The notes under the pieces are model-generated. The model had not been told where the DNA came from. It did no database searches and saw only the letters and a program-made list of their open reading frames with translations. This document shows, piece by piece, positions 1 through 7,600 of a stretch of 11,413 bases of DNA (the first letter of the stretch is position 1; each line of letters opens with the position of its first letter). Position numbers and translations under genes: made by a program. The stretch lies in NCBI GenBank assembly GCA_947176055.1, contig CAMWPE010000060.1:1-11413 (forward strand), in the 5' to 3' direction. Source of the stretch: an uncultured Desulfovibrio sp. Lineage in GTDB: Bacteria; Desulfobacterota; Desulfovibrionia; Desulfovibrionales; Desulfovibrionaceae.

Positions 1-963
1 GCCAAGACGGTCATCAAGATCGCGGGCATGAAGCCCGAGGGCGAGCCGGAAACCATCGGCATGCATAAATTCGGCGAATACCTGAAACAGCTTTCAGACG
101 GCAAATACGACGTCAAGGTCTATCCCAACAGTTCCCTGGGCAAAGAGGACTCTTACATCGATCAGACCAGAAAGGGCATTATCCAGATGTGCGCCACCGG
201 CACTCAGATGTCGAAATTCCATCCCGCCATGGCCATGTTCGAAACGCCCATGATGTTCGACGATCTGGATCACGCGCACAGGGCCATGACCGGCGATACT
301 TTCCATCTCATTACCGACGGATTTGACAAGAAGTCCGGCATGCGCACGATGAATGTGTTTCCTCTGGGTTTCCGTCATTTTTATACCAAGAAGCCCGTCA
401 AGAGCATCGAGGATATGAAGGGCCTGAAGATGCGCGTTCCCAATATTCCCCTTTACACCAATTTCGCCAAGGAAGCGGGCATAGCCGGTCAGCCCATGCC
501 TTTCGCGGAAGTGATGACGGCCATCGAGTCCGGCGCCATTGACGGCGGCGACAGTCCCATGACCGATATCGCGGCCACCAGCGTGTACGAATACGCGCCG
601 GAAATCACCAAAACCGGTCATATTCTCGTCTTGCACTCCCTGTTTATCAACGACAAGTTCTATAACAGCCTGCCCGAGCAGGATCGCCAGTGGTTTGATC
701 AGGCCGCCCAGATGGCCGCCGAAGACGTGTGGAAGCTGATGGCCGAAGCCGACGCGAACGCCGAAAAGACCATCACTACCCCGAAGGAAAACGGCAAGCA
801 GGCCACCATTTCGGAGCCCACTCCGGAATTGCGCCAGTATATGAAAGAAGCCGGGGAGCGGAGCTGGTCGTTGTTCACCGATCCGAACAGCAAGCAGTAC
901 GTCCCCAACGCCAAGGAAATCCTGGACAGCGCCGCGAAGTATCGTCAGGCCGCTGCCCAGTAA
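1..963 (+). CDS. dctP: TRAP transporter solute-binding protein DctP (5' partial)
   Basis: This is the periplasmic solute-binding subunit of a tripartite ATP-independent periplasmic (TRAP) transporter, which captures an organic acid and delivers it to the DctQM membrane complex. The frame is open from base 1, giving 320 visible residues. The fragment starts AKTVIKIAG, which looks like the mature N-terminus just after a signal peptide, so probably only the leader is missing. The ATG at 28 is internal. Family marks are the segment GKEDSYIDQTRKG, the stretch ending in FETPMMF, and MKGLKMRVP, whose Arg (codon 433-435) matches the conserved ligand carboxylate-binding Arg of DctP proteins. The later AEVMTAIESGAIDGGDSP block is also typical. 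dctQ and dctM follow on the same strand. The family is nearly certain, but the substrate (C4-dicarboxylate, sugar acid or other) is not readable. Confidence 0.95.
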   Translation, partial: AKTVIKIAGMKPEGEPETIGMHKFGEYLKQLSDGKYDVKVYPNSSLGKEDSYIDQTRKGIIQMCATGTQMSKFHPAMAMFETPMMFDDLDHAHRAMTGDTFHLITDGFDKKSGMRTMNVFPLGFRHFYTKKPVKSIEDMKGLKMRVPNIPLYTNFAKEAGIAGQPMPFAEVMTAIESGAIDGGDSPMTDIAATSVYEYAPEITKTGHILVLHSLFINDKFYNSLPEQDRQWFDQAAQMAAEDVWKLMAEADANAEKTITTPKENGKQATISEPTPELRQYMKEAGERSWSLFTDPNSKQYVPNAKEILDSAAKYRQAAAQ

Positions 964-972
964 AGCAATCGC

Positions 973-1013
973 GGAGCCTTTCGCGTTTACGGGCGCGTAA
1001 GGCTCCTTTTTTT
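973..1013 (+). terminator. Intrinsic terminator/attenuator between dctP and dctQ
   Basis: GGAGCCTTTCGCG (973-985) pairs with CGCGTAAGGCTCC (994-1006) with one T-T mismatch around an 8-base loop, and seven T follow directly (1007-1013). It begins 9 bases after the dctP stop and ends 30 bases before dctQ. A partial terminator here would leave dctP in excess over the membrane genes, as binding proteins usually are. The structure is seen; its partial action is inferred. Confidence 0.85.
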
Positions 1014-1043
1014 GTATAACGCAGTCGCATAACCGAGGTCGGT

Positions 1044-1646
1044 ATGGCAAATAAGACAAACAAGCCCAGTCTCGATAAATCCGCGGAGAACAATTATCCG
1101 CTGGACAAGGATCAGGCGGAATATTCGCAGGTTCTGGACACCATTCCCGAAGTCGAACCGGGGTCGAAGGAGGAAACAACTGGCGAATTTCTCTTTCAGA
1201 TTTTTTGCGCGGTTATCTTTCTGGGCATGATCGGGCTTGTGTTTTATAACGCCATGCTCCGCTATCTTTTCTCTTCCAGTTATCCTCCCAGCGAGGAATG
1301 GGCCAGGTTCCTCTTTATTTACATTACATTTTTCGGCTCCATCGAAGCTTTTTATCGCAAAAAGCACATCGCCGTGGATATGTTTGTGGATCTCTTTCAT
1401 GGCGCGAAACGCAAAACCCTCGATATCATCGCGAGCGCGATTGGCATTCTCGTAATGTGCGTCCTCCTATGGGGCGGCGTCGAATATCTGATGACAACCT
1501 ACGATCAGGATTCCGTCTCCACAGGCGTAAACATGACATTTATTTATGGCACCTTGCCGATAATGGCCGCGGCCTCGCTTATTATAATGCTTAAAGATTT
1601 TTATATCCTCTGCAAGCGGCCTTCCGCCGATTTTGGCAAGAAATAG
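1044..1646 (+). CDS. dctQ: TRAP transporter small membrane subunit DctQ
   Basis: This is the small four-helix inner-membrane subunit of the TRAP transporter, which partners DctM. The 200-residue protein has a hydrophilic N-terminal tail of about 47 residues rich in Asp, Glu and Lys. Four hydrophobic segments follow at about 49-76, 87-104, 125-148 and 166-189. DctQ marks include SEEWARFLFIYITFFGS (83-99) and KKHIAVDMF (106-114). The ATG at 1044 has a GAGG motif at 1035-1038, five bases upstream. The tail is somewhat long for the family, but no better start lies downstream. The gene ends in TAG, with the next gene's ribosome site beginning inside that stop. It lies between dctP and dctM, separated from dctP by a terminator-like hairpin. 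Confidence 0.93.
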   Translation: MANKTNKPSLDKSAENNYPLDKDQAEYSQVLDTIPEVEPGSKEETTGEFLFQIFCAVIFLGMIGLVFYNAMLRYLFSSSYPPSEEWARFLFIYITFFGSIEAFYRKKHIAVDMFVDLFHGAKRKTLDIIASAIGILVMCVLLWGGVEYLMTTYDQDSVSTGVNMTFIYGTLPIMAAASLIIMLKDFYILCKRPSADFGKK

Positions 1647-1657
1647 GAGAGCGCATG
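1645..1657 (+). promoter_or_regulatory. Ribosome-binding site of dctM overlapping the dctQ stop
   Basis: AGGAGA (1645-1650) overlaps the TAG stop of dctQ and stands four bases before the ATG at 1655, which points to coupled translation of the two membrane subunits. Confidence 0.75.
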
Positions 1658-2944
1658 GAACTTTTCATATTTCTCGTAACTCTCTTTTTCTTTCTCTTCT
1701 TCGGCATTCCCATCTGCCTCGTCCTTGTCATCTGCGCCATGGTTCTGATGTGGCACGCGGGTTTTTTCGATCCCAGCATGATCGCCAACTCCATGCTGGA
1801 CGGCGCGAACAACTATCCGTTAATGGCCATTCCATTCTTCGTCTTCGCCGGAGAAATCATGGCCGCGGGCGGTCTGTCCCAGCGGGTTGTGCAGCTGTCG
1901 CAACTGATGATGGGACGGGTGCGGGGCGGTCTTGGCTACGCGGCGGTGGTTTCCAGTATTATCTTCGCCGGACTTATGGGTAGCTCCGTCGGAGAAGCCG
2001 CGGCTCTGGGAGCGTTGCTTCTGCCGATGATGAAGGAAATGGGCTATAAACCCGGACGCGCGGGAGCCGTAATCGCTTCGGGCGCCATCCTTGGGCCGAT
2101 TATTCCTCCATCCACGAACTTCATTCTGCTGGGCGCCACAATTGGCGGGTTGTCGATTACAAAGCTTTTCATGATCGGTCTTTTCCCCGGTATTTTTATC
2201 GGTCTCGCTCTCATGATCGTCTGGTTCTTCATAGTCCGTATAGACGGCTATAACGATACGATCACATTCACGAGGGCGGAGAAAATACGCATCCTGATGG
2301 ACTCCACACCGGCCTTCATGATGCCGGTGCTTCTCCTCGGCGGCATACGTTTCGGTATTTTTACCCCCACGGAGGGCGGAGCATTCGCCGCGGTTTACGC
2401 CATCCTGGTATGCGTGCTTTATTATCGCGAATTGTCCTTAAAACAACTGTTGCGGGTAAGCGCGGCCTCGGCCAGAACGACTTCGGTCGTGATGCTCATA
2501 GTGGCCACGGCTTCCGCAGTCGGTTACTTTATCACCTCCGCGGATATTCCTTCGCAGATGGGCGCTCTTTTCGAGCCTCTTAAAGACTCTCCCATCCTGC
2601 TCCTGCTCTGCATAAACGTGTTCCTGTTCCTGATCGGCATGGTTATGGATCTAACGCCGAATATCTTGATCTTCGCTCCCGTCTTCTTCCCGATGATAAT
2701 CGACGCGGGCATTGATCCCTATTATTTCGGGTTGCTCTTCATTTTGAACCTGGGCATCGGCGTTATTACGCCTCCCGTGGGCACGGTGCTCTATGTCGTA
2801 TGCGGCGTGGGCAATATCAAGATTATGGATCTGATTACGAAACTTGTTCCTTTCATTCTGGTGGAACTTTTGATGCTCTTTATTCTGCTTTTCTTCCCGA
2901 AGCTATCCATCGTCCCGATGAACTGGCTTATGGGCGCGGGATAA
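1655..2944 (+). CDS. dctM: TRAP transporter large permease subunit DctM
   Basis: This is the large inner-membrane subunit that carries the substrate channel and couples uptake to an ion gradient, usually sodium. The protein has 429 residues, the usual length for DctM, and is hydrophobic throughout with about 11-12 predicted membrane segments. Diagnostic motifs are MAIPFFVFAGEIMAAGGLS (57-75), GSSVGEAAALGALLLPMM (109-126), GAILGPIIPPSTNFILLGA (143-161), FTPTEGGAFAAVYAI (236-250) and LGIGVITPPVGTVLY (366-380). The two PP-containing loops correspond to the re-entrant hairpins of the family. The start has a good ribosome site 4 bases upstream. A strong terminator follows 29 bases after the TAA stop. 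No truncation or frameshift is seen. Confidence 0.96.
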   Translation: MELFIFLVTLFFFLFFGIPICLVLVICAMVLMWHAGFFDPSMIANSMLDGANNYPLMAIPFFVFAGEIMAAGGLSQRVVQLSQLMMGRVRGGLGYAAVVSSIIFAGLMGSSVGEAAALGALLLPMMKEMGYKPGRAGAVIASGAILGPIIPPSTNFILLGATIGGLSITKLFMIGLFPGIFIGLALMIVWFFIVRIDGYNDTITFTRAEKIRILMDSTPAFMMPVLLLGGIRFGIFTPTEGGAFAAVYAILVCVLYYRELSLKQLLRVSAASARTTSVVMLIVATASAVGYFITSADIPSQMGALFEPLKDSPILLLLCINVFLFLIGMVMDLTPNILIFAPVFFPMIIDAGIDPYYFGLLFILNLGIGVITPPVGTVLYVVCGVGNIKIMDLITKLVPFILVELLMLFILLFFPKLSIVPMNWLMGAG

Positions 2945-2973
2945 GACTGCGCGGGTATGACCGCTTCAATTGT

Positions 2974-3004
2974 AAAGGATCCCGTTTTCGCGGGATCCTT
3001 TTTT
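2974..3004 (+). terminator. Intrinsic terminator of the dctPQM operon
   Basis: AAAGGATCCCG (2974-2984) pairs perfectly with CGGGATCCTTT (2991-3001) around a 6-base loop, and the T-run continues to 3004. This is a strong terminator for the + strand. On the - strand the run after the stem is only TTT, so it would serve the converging gene (which ends at 3018) weakly at best. Confidence 0.9.
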
Positions 3005-3017
3005 ATGTGTCTTGCTT

Positions 3018-3851
3018 TTATTCCAGTTCGCGTCGGATCGATTCCAGACATTCCTCCCGCGACGGCATATGCTTGTGGCCGGCGGGATGCGCGAAAAATT
3101 GAATCTTTATTGGGACGTCGGCTAGACCGAGAGTCTGGAGGCGCTCCAGGAAGGGGATTATCTGCGTCTCCATATCCCTTGACGCTTTGATATTCTGCCA
3201 GATTGTCGTTCGCGGACAATAATTCTCCGCTTCAATTAATTTCGCTATTTCCAGTCTTTCGGTTATAGGTTCTTCCCCTTCGGCAAGACGCGCTTTTCTG
3301 AATCTGCCAACAATTCCGGGCCAGAAATTGAGGCAGATTAACTGCGGGTTTATGGCGAAAGCCCGCGAGCGAGCGAGACAGGCCAAAGCGATGGAAGTAA
3401 AGCCGCCGCCGCTGGAACCGAAAAACAGTTTTCTTTGTATTTCCCAACGGTCGAAAAAAATGTCGAGCAACGATGCTATATTCTTAAGCCGCCAGTCTGC
3501 GTTTGTGCCATAACACCAGGAAAGGGTAGCGGGTCCCTCCCGGCAGTCCGGATCGAAATACCACAACGCGTTGACATTTAAGTCGCGAGCCCAGCTATGG
3601 CGAGCGAAATAAGGCGCGCTTTTTATTTTCGCGCGATCAAAATCGCCTGAACCCAGAATGACCGCGTCGCGATTTCGCGAAATCCGGCTGGCGAGGATGT
3701 CGTAGATAGCGCCGTTCCAGGCGATAGAATAAATTGTCGGTTCCTTCGGCGCGAGCGGAAGCGAAAGGAACTGGCGGTAATCGACGCGGATAACGGGATA
3801 GTCGAATGACAGAGGGAGTGGATTTTTCTTTCTTCGGAATAATTTGAACAT
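3018..3851 (-). CDS. Uncharacterised protein with alpha/beta-hydrolase-like GSSGG motif
   Basis: I do not recognise this 277-residue protein as a named family. It starts with a basic stretch (MFKLFRRKKN) but has no signal peptide or membrane segment, so it is probably cytoplasmic. RKLFFGSSGGGFTSIALA (140-157) has the form of a nucleophile elbow (GxSxG, candidate Ser147) with a hydrophobic strand before it and a helix after it. HPAGHKHMPS (255-264) near the C-terminus offers His255, His259 or His261 as a catalytic base, and Asp245 is a possible acid. This pattern is seen in serine hydrolases and in some glycan-linked hydrolase-like proteins, and enzyme activity is an inference. The ATG at 3849-3851 has no clear Shine-Dalgarno site. 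The gene lies 83 bases after livF with no terminator between, so it may be read from the liv operon. It converges on dctM. Confidence 0.72.
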   Translation of the reverse strand: MFKLFRRKKNPLPLSFDYPVIRVDYRQFLSLPLAPKEPTIYSIAWNGAIYDILASRISRNRDAVILGSGDFDRAKIKSAPYFARHSWARDLNVNALWYFDPDCREGPATLSWCYGTNADWRLKNIASLLDIFFDRWEIQRKLFFGSSGGGFTSIALACLARSRAFAINPQLICLNFWPGIVGRFRKARLAEGEEPITERLEIAKLIEAENYCPRTTIWQNIKASRDMETQIIPFLERLQTLGLADVPIKIQFFAHPAGHKHMPSREECLESIRRELE

Positions 3852-3934
3852 GAAATTTTATTGTCGCTCGCGCGAGGAGACGCGGCGCTTCCGGCGCAAA
3901 AATGAACGGCGCTCTTCTGGACGACGCGGCGATC

Positions 3935-4639
3935 CTACATTCCCAGATAGGCTTTTTGAACCTCCGGACTTTCTAGCAGGTTTTTAGCGGTGTCGGCCAT
4001 TACTATCCGGCCATTCTCCATGACATAGCCGCGATCGGCGATTTTTAAAGCCTGATTGGCATTCTGTTCGACCAGAAAAACGGTTGTCCCGTCGCTGTTC
4101 ACTTTCTGGATAATGCCGAAAATTTGTTGGATAATAATCGGGGCCAGCCCCAGGGATGGCTCGTCCAGAAGCAGAAGTTTTGGCCTGGCCATGAGCGAGC
4201 GGCTTATGGCTAGCATTTGTTTCTCACCTCCGGAGAGAGTTCCTCAGGTCTGTCGAATCAGCTGGGCGAGGATGGGGAATAAACTAAAGACATAATCCAG
4301 ATCTTTTTTGACGGCGGCTTTATCCTTGCGGGGGAAGGCGCCAAGTTCCAGATTTTCCATAACGGACAAATCCGGGAAAATAAGTCGGCCTTCGGGAGCT
4401 TGCGATATGCCCAGGCGGACAATTTCATGGGGGGCCATTCCCGAAACAGGTTGCCCATTCCAGAGTATTTCTCCGGAAGCGGGCCTATTGATCCCGCATA
4501 TGGTCATCAGGGTTGTCGATTTGCCAGCGCCATTGGCGCCAATTAGGGTCGCTATCTCGCCATCGCGCACAGTCAACGAGACGTCGCGCAGGGCCTGGAT
4601 GTTGCCGTAATAGGTATTGACATTTTTTAGCTCAAGCAT
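3935..4639 (-). pseudogene. livF: Branched-chain amino-acid ABC transporter ATPase LivF, interrupted by an in-frame TGA
   Basis: LivF is one of the two cytoplasmic ATPases of the Liv importer. The frame from ATG 4639 to TAG 3935 has 234 codons, matching the usual length of about 235, but codon 132 (4244-4246) is TGA. Before it lie the Walker A motif GANGAGKST (34-42) and Q-loop Gln80 in SQAPEGR. After it, in the same frame with no indel, come the signature LSGGE (135-139), Walker B LLLLDEP (155-161) and FLVEQN, the usual LivF form of the H-loop. The lesion is therefore a single codon in an otherwise complete gene. The stop replaces the residue just before GTLSGGE, often Ala or Gly in LivF. 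TGA is a true stop for livG, livM and the pseudouridine synthase gene here. Nonsense mutation, base error, readthrough or a functional split are all possible. The start overlaps the livG end by 8 bases. Confidence 0.85.
4214..4231 (-). promoter_or_regulatory. Internal Shine-Dalgarno and ATG inside livF, just after the TGA
   Basis: On the - strand the codons for SGGEK contain GGAGGTGAG (4231-4223), a near-perfect anti-16S match, followed six bases later by ATG (4216-4214). The ATG is 27 bases downstream of the in-frame TGA, well placed for reinitiation. The restarted product would be 93 residues beginning MLAISRSL. It would carry Walker B but not the LSGGE signature. The sequence match is seen; its use as a start is inferred. 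Confidence 0.4.
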
Positions 4640-5411
4640 CGCTTTCGCCCAGGTACGCTTTGATGACCGCGGGATTGGCCCGTATCTCTTCCGGCGTTCC
4701 GGAAGCGATGCAACCGCCGTATTCCATGACGTAAATTCTGTCTGAAAGAGACATTACAAGCCCCATGTCGTGCTCGATGAGCAATATGGAAACACCCCGC
4801 GAGTCGCGAATATCGCGCGCGAGTTCCTTTAACTCGATCGTTTCCTGGGGATTCATTCCAGCCGCCGGTTCGTCGAGGAGCAACATGGCCGGCTCGGTCG
4901 CGAGCGCGCGGGCGATTTCAAGTCTGCGTTGAGCCCCGTACGCGAGATTTTTGGCCTTTTCGTTCCAAAGCTCGTGCAACTTTACAAATTCCAGCAAGGC
5001 GTAGCTGTCGTCGATAGTCGCCCGCTCTTCCTCCCTTGTTTTTTTGTCGCGGAAAATCGCGCCCAGAATACCGGAGCTTGTCCGGCAATGACGGCCGATC
5101 ATCACATTCTCTAGCGCCGTCATTTCGCCGAAAAGCCGGATATTCTGAAAAGTCCTAGCCATGCCAAGCGCCGTTATGACATTGGGCTTTTTACCATTTA
5201 ATAAAGTCTTATCCGGATTATATAGATAGATTTCTCCGGAAGACGGCTGATAAATTCCCGTAACACAATTAAAAAATGTGGTTTTGCCAGCGCCGTTGGG
5301 ACCGATGAGCGCGACGATCTCTCCCTTGTCGACGCGCAGATCCACGTCATTCAAGGCGCGCAAGCCGCCAAAATTTTTTGACAAATCCCTGACCTCGAGC
5401 GCCGGCGTCAT
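4632..5411 (-). CDS. livG: Branched-chain amino-acid ABC transporter ATPase LivG
   Basis: LivG is the second cytoplasmic ATPase of the Liv importer and pairs with LivF beneath LivHM. The 259-residue protein has Walker A GPNGAGKTT (37-45), Q-loop Gln89 in ARTFQNIRLF, signature LAYGAQR (156-162), Walker B MLLLDEP (176-182) and H-loop His214 in LIEHDMGLVM. The AGMNP sequence after Walker B and the C-terminal VIKAYLGE are typical of LivG. The ATG overlaps the livM stop in an ATGA junction and has a strong AAGGAGG site ten bases upstream (5422-5428), inside the livM coding end. Its own TGA stop overlaps the start of livF. All catalytic motifs are present, so this subunit looks functional. Confidence 0.96.
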   Translation of the reverse strand: MTPALEVRDLSKNFGGLRALNDVDLRVDKGEIVALIGPNGAGKTTFFNCVTGIYQPSSGEIYLYNPDKTLLNGKKPNVITALGMARTFQNIRLFGEMTALENVMIGRHCRTSSGILGAIFRDKKTREEERATIDDSYALLEFVKLHELWNEKAKNLAYGAQRRLEIARALATEPAMLLLDEPAAGMNPQETIELKELARDIRDSRGVSILLIEHDMGLVMSLSDRIYVMEYGGCIASGTPEEIRANPAVIKAYLGESDA

Positions 5412-6625
5412 TGAGCGTCCGCCTCCTTCCTGGCCAGGGCCGAAACCTGATAATCGCGCTTTTCGCCGCTCACCAGACCCTGGGGCCGGAAGATCATCAT
5501 CAGAACCATGATCGCGCCAAAAATAAGCATCCGGTATTCGGAAAAGGCGCGCAAATATTCGGGCGCCATGATCAGAATGACGGCCGCGATAATAACTCCG
5601 GAAATCGAGCCCATGCCGCCGAGAACCACCATCGAGAGGATCATGGCCGATTCCATGAATGTGAAACTGGCGGGGTTTATAAAGGTAGTTTTAGCCGCGA
5701 AAATTACTCCCGCGAATCCGGCCCAGCAAGAGCCAAGCGCGAACGCGGACAGTTTGGCCCGGGTAATGTCAATACCCATGGCCTCGCTGGCGATTTCGTC
5801 TTCCCGGACGGCCTGCAACGCGAGACCCACGCGGGAGTTTTTTAACCGCAACACGACGACTACGGTAAGGCACACGGCGATCAAGGCCAGGTAATAGATG
5901 TAAATCGTCGCCTCGTTTATATTGAGGGGGATTCCAAAAAAGCCTGGTCGAGGAATATCGCTTATACCCCGGGGCCCTCCCGTGAGACTTGTCCAGTTGA
6001 GCATGGCCAGACGCGCTATTTCGCCGAAACCCAGGGTAACAATGGCGAGATAGTCGCCGCGCAGACGCAAAACGGGGAAGCCCAGCCCCAGCCCGAAAAG
6101 CGCGGCCAGAATGCCGCCGACGGGCAAACAGATCCAGAAACCGAAGCCAAAATATTGATGCAAAAGCCCGTAAGCGTATGCCCCAACGGCGTAAAAAGCC
6201 ACATAACCAAGCACGAGTTGACCGGCCAGGCCCACGACAATATTAAGACCAAGGGCCAGCATGATATAGAGCATGGCCGAAATCATGATATTGGTCTGAT
6301 AAAACGAGGCCAGGAGCGGTACGGCTATAAGCCCAAGAATAAGGGACGCGAAAAAGCCGCGACGAACGGCGCGATTCGCGGAGAGACCGTAAAAATCGAT
6401 CTTGATAAAAGCCGGCGCTTTAATGAGCGGCAAATTCCTTTTCTTGCGGGAGAACAACCAGGTCCAGAGCATCGATAGAAAAAACGCGGCGACGCCCAGA
6501 TACAGGACGCGATCCAGCCGCCAATCGACCCGATTTTCCATAAGATTTAATTTTATGCCCATGACCGGCAAAGTCAGGAGCATGAACCAGAGCGCCGTAA
6601 AAAATGCTTTGCTTATCCGGCTCAT
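5408..6625 (-). CDS. livM: Branched-chain amino-acid ABC transporter permease LivM
   Basis: LivM is one of the two inner-membrane channel subunits of the Liv importer. The 405-residue protein has two N-terminal hydrophobic segments (about 7-27 and 39-57), a basic linker, and then the conserved permease core from about residue 90. Family motifs include LALGLNIVVGLAGQLVLGYVA (123-143, partly listed), DYLAIVTLGFGEIARL (191-206) and the EAA-type coupling loop REDEIASEAMGID (274-286), which docks on the ATPases. VVLGGMGSISG (333-343) and IFRPQGL (378-384) are also typical. The length is near that of E. coli LivM (425 residues). The ATG follows the livH stop by two bases with an AAAGGT-like site inside livH, so translation is probably coupled. 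Confidence 0.95.
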   Translation of the reverse strand: MSRISKAFFTALWFMLLTLPVMGIKLNLMENRVDWRLDRVLYLGVAAFFLSMLWTWLFSRKKRNLPLIKAPAFIKIDFYGLSANRAVRRGFFASLILGLIAVPLLASFYQTNIMISAMLYIMLALGLNIVVGLAGQLVLGYVAFYAVGAYAYGLLHQYFGFGFWICLPVGGILAALFGLGLGFPVLRLRGDYLAIVTLGFGEIARLAMLNWTSLTGGPRGISDIPRPGFFGIPLNINEATIYIYYLALIAVCLTVVVVLRLKNSRVGLALQAVREDEIASEAMGIDITRAKLSAFALGSCWAGFAGVIFAAKTTFINPASFTFMESAMILSMVVLGGMGSISGVIIAAVILIMAPEYLRAFSEYRMLIFGAIMVLMMIFRPQGLVSGEKRDYQVSALARKEADAQ

Positions 6626-6627
6626 GC

Positions 6628-7536
6628 CTAGACCTTTTGAACCTTAGCTTTGCCAAGGATGCCGTCGGGGCGGAAAATTAAAATAAGAATCAAAATCGCG
6701 AAAGCGAGAATATCTTCGTAATTTCCGGAAAAATAACCCGTGGTATAACTTTCGGCCAGGCCCAGGGTGAGACCGCCGACCATAGCGCCGGGAATGGAGC
6801 CAATTCCTCCGAGCACAGCCGCTGTAAAGGCTTTCATCCCCGCGATAAAGCCAATGCCGAAATTTACCTGACCCATATGCGAGGCTATCAGGACCCCGCC
6901 CAGGGCGGCCAACGCGGAACCGATGACAAAGGTCAGGGAAATGATCCTGTCCGCGTTAATGCCTAGAAGCAACGCCATTTTTCTGTTCTGCGCCGTCGCG
7001 CGCATGGCTTTGCCCATCTTTGTGAAACGTATGAAAAGGGTCAGAGCTCCCATTGAAAGCGCGCTGGCGATCAGGATAAGAAAATCGCTCGGTCCCATGA
7101 TATAATCGATATATTCCAGAAACTCCATCGGCGGCAACAGTCTGGGAAAAGGGACAAAGTCGGAAGTCTGCGCCAGAAGCACGTAATTTTGGAGAAAAAT
7201 CGACATACCTATGGCGGAAATAAGGGGAGACAGCCTGGGCGCGCCGCGCAAAGGCTTATAAGCTATCTTTTCCACTGTGAAGCCGTAAGCGGAGCACCAG
7301 ATCACGGCCACAAGCGCGGATATCAGGAGAATGCTCTCCGTCGGAAAACCGTAAACGCCCAGCGCGCCGGCCACCAGCAGGGCGGTGAACGCCCCCAGCA
7401 TATAGATTTCTCCGTGCGCGAAGTTGATTAGCTCGATGATGCCGTAAACCAGGGTATAGCCGATGGCGATAAGCGCGTAAATGCTTCCCCTGGTCAGGCC
7501 GCCGAAAAAAAGTTCTATGAAAAACTGTATATCCAT
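6628..7536 (-). CDS. livH: Branched-chain amino-acid ABC transporter permease LivH
   Basis: LivH is the other inner-membrane channel subunit of the Liv importer. The protein has 302 residues, close to the family's usual length. The N-terminal signature GLTRGSIYALIAIGYTLVYG (13-32) and INFAHGEIYMLGAF (37-50) is diagnostic. The coupling loop MRATAQNRKMALLLGI (178-193) and AVLGGIGSIPGAMVGG (240-255) are also present, followed by the C-terminal IFRPDGI (287-293). The ATG at 7534-7536 has no clear Shine-Dalgarno site, and a small GC-rich hairpin lies 15 bases upstream, so its initiation may be weak or depend on RNA folding. The TAG stop is two bases before livM. Confidence 0.95.
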   Translation of the reverse strand: MDIQFFIELFFGGLTRGSIYALIAIGYTLVYGIIELINFAHGEIYMLGAFTALLVAGALGVYGFPTESILLISALVAVIWCSAYGFTVEKIAYKPLRGAPRLSPLISAIGMSIFLQNYVLLAQTSDFVPFPRLLPPMEFLEYIDYIMGPSDFLILIASALSMGALTLFIRFTKMGKAMRATAQNRKMALLLGINADRIISLTFVIGSALAALGGVLIASHMGQVNFGIGFIAGMKAFTAAVLGGIGSIPGAMVGGLTLGLAESYTTGYFSGNYEDILAFAILILILIFRPDGILGKAKVQKV

Positions 7537-7550
7537 GAGCGTTCAAAGCG

Positions 7551-7591
7551 CCGCGAAGCGCGGGTAGACCTAACAAATCGCGACGCGCGAT
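7551..7591 (-). other. Two short GC-rich hairpins in the livK-livH gap
   Basis: In the 64-base gap the - strand RNA can form ATCGCG-CGT-CGCGAT (7591-7577) and then CCGCG-CTT-CGCGG (7563-7551). Neither has a T-tract, so these are not standard terminators. They could protect the livK message from 3' decay or slow livH initiation, either of which would raise the ratio of binding protein to permease. The pairing is seen; the role is inferred. Confidence 0.45.
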
Positions 7592-7600
7592 CCAGCGCGT

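Noticed and set aside
94..1179. Long open frame (361 codons) on the - strand across dctP and the start of dctQ
   Set aside because: It is antisense to a clearly conserved DctP, crosses the intergenic terminator, and its translation shows low-complexity Gly/His/Arg content with no domain. It is a by-product of GC-rich codon use.
3852..3934. Terminator after livF
   Set aside because: The gap has short GC-rich palindromes such as CTCGCGCGAG, but no stem followed by a T-run on the - strand.
4214..4246. Frameshift in livF
   Set aside because: Reading the codons across the break shows one continuous frame with a single TGA and no inserted or lost base.
4244..4246. TGA read as a sense codon through a changed genetic code, or as selenocysteine
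   Set aside because: livG, livM and the pseudouridine synthase gene all end in TGA at normal protein lengths, and the position in LivF is not a redox site.
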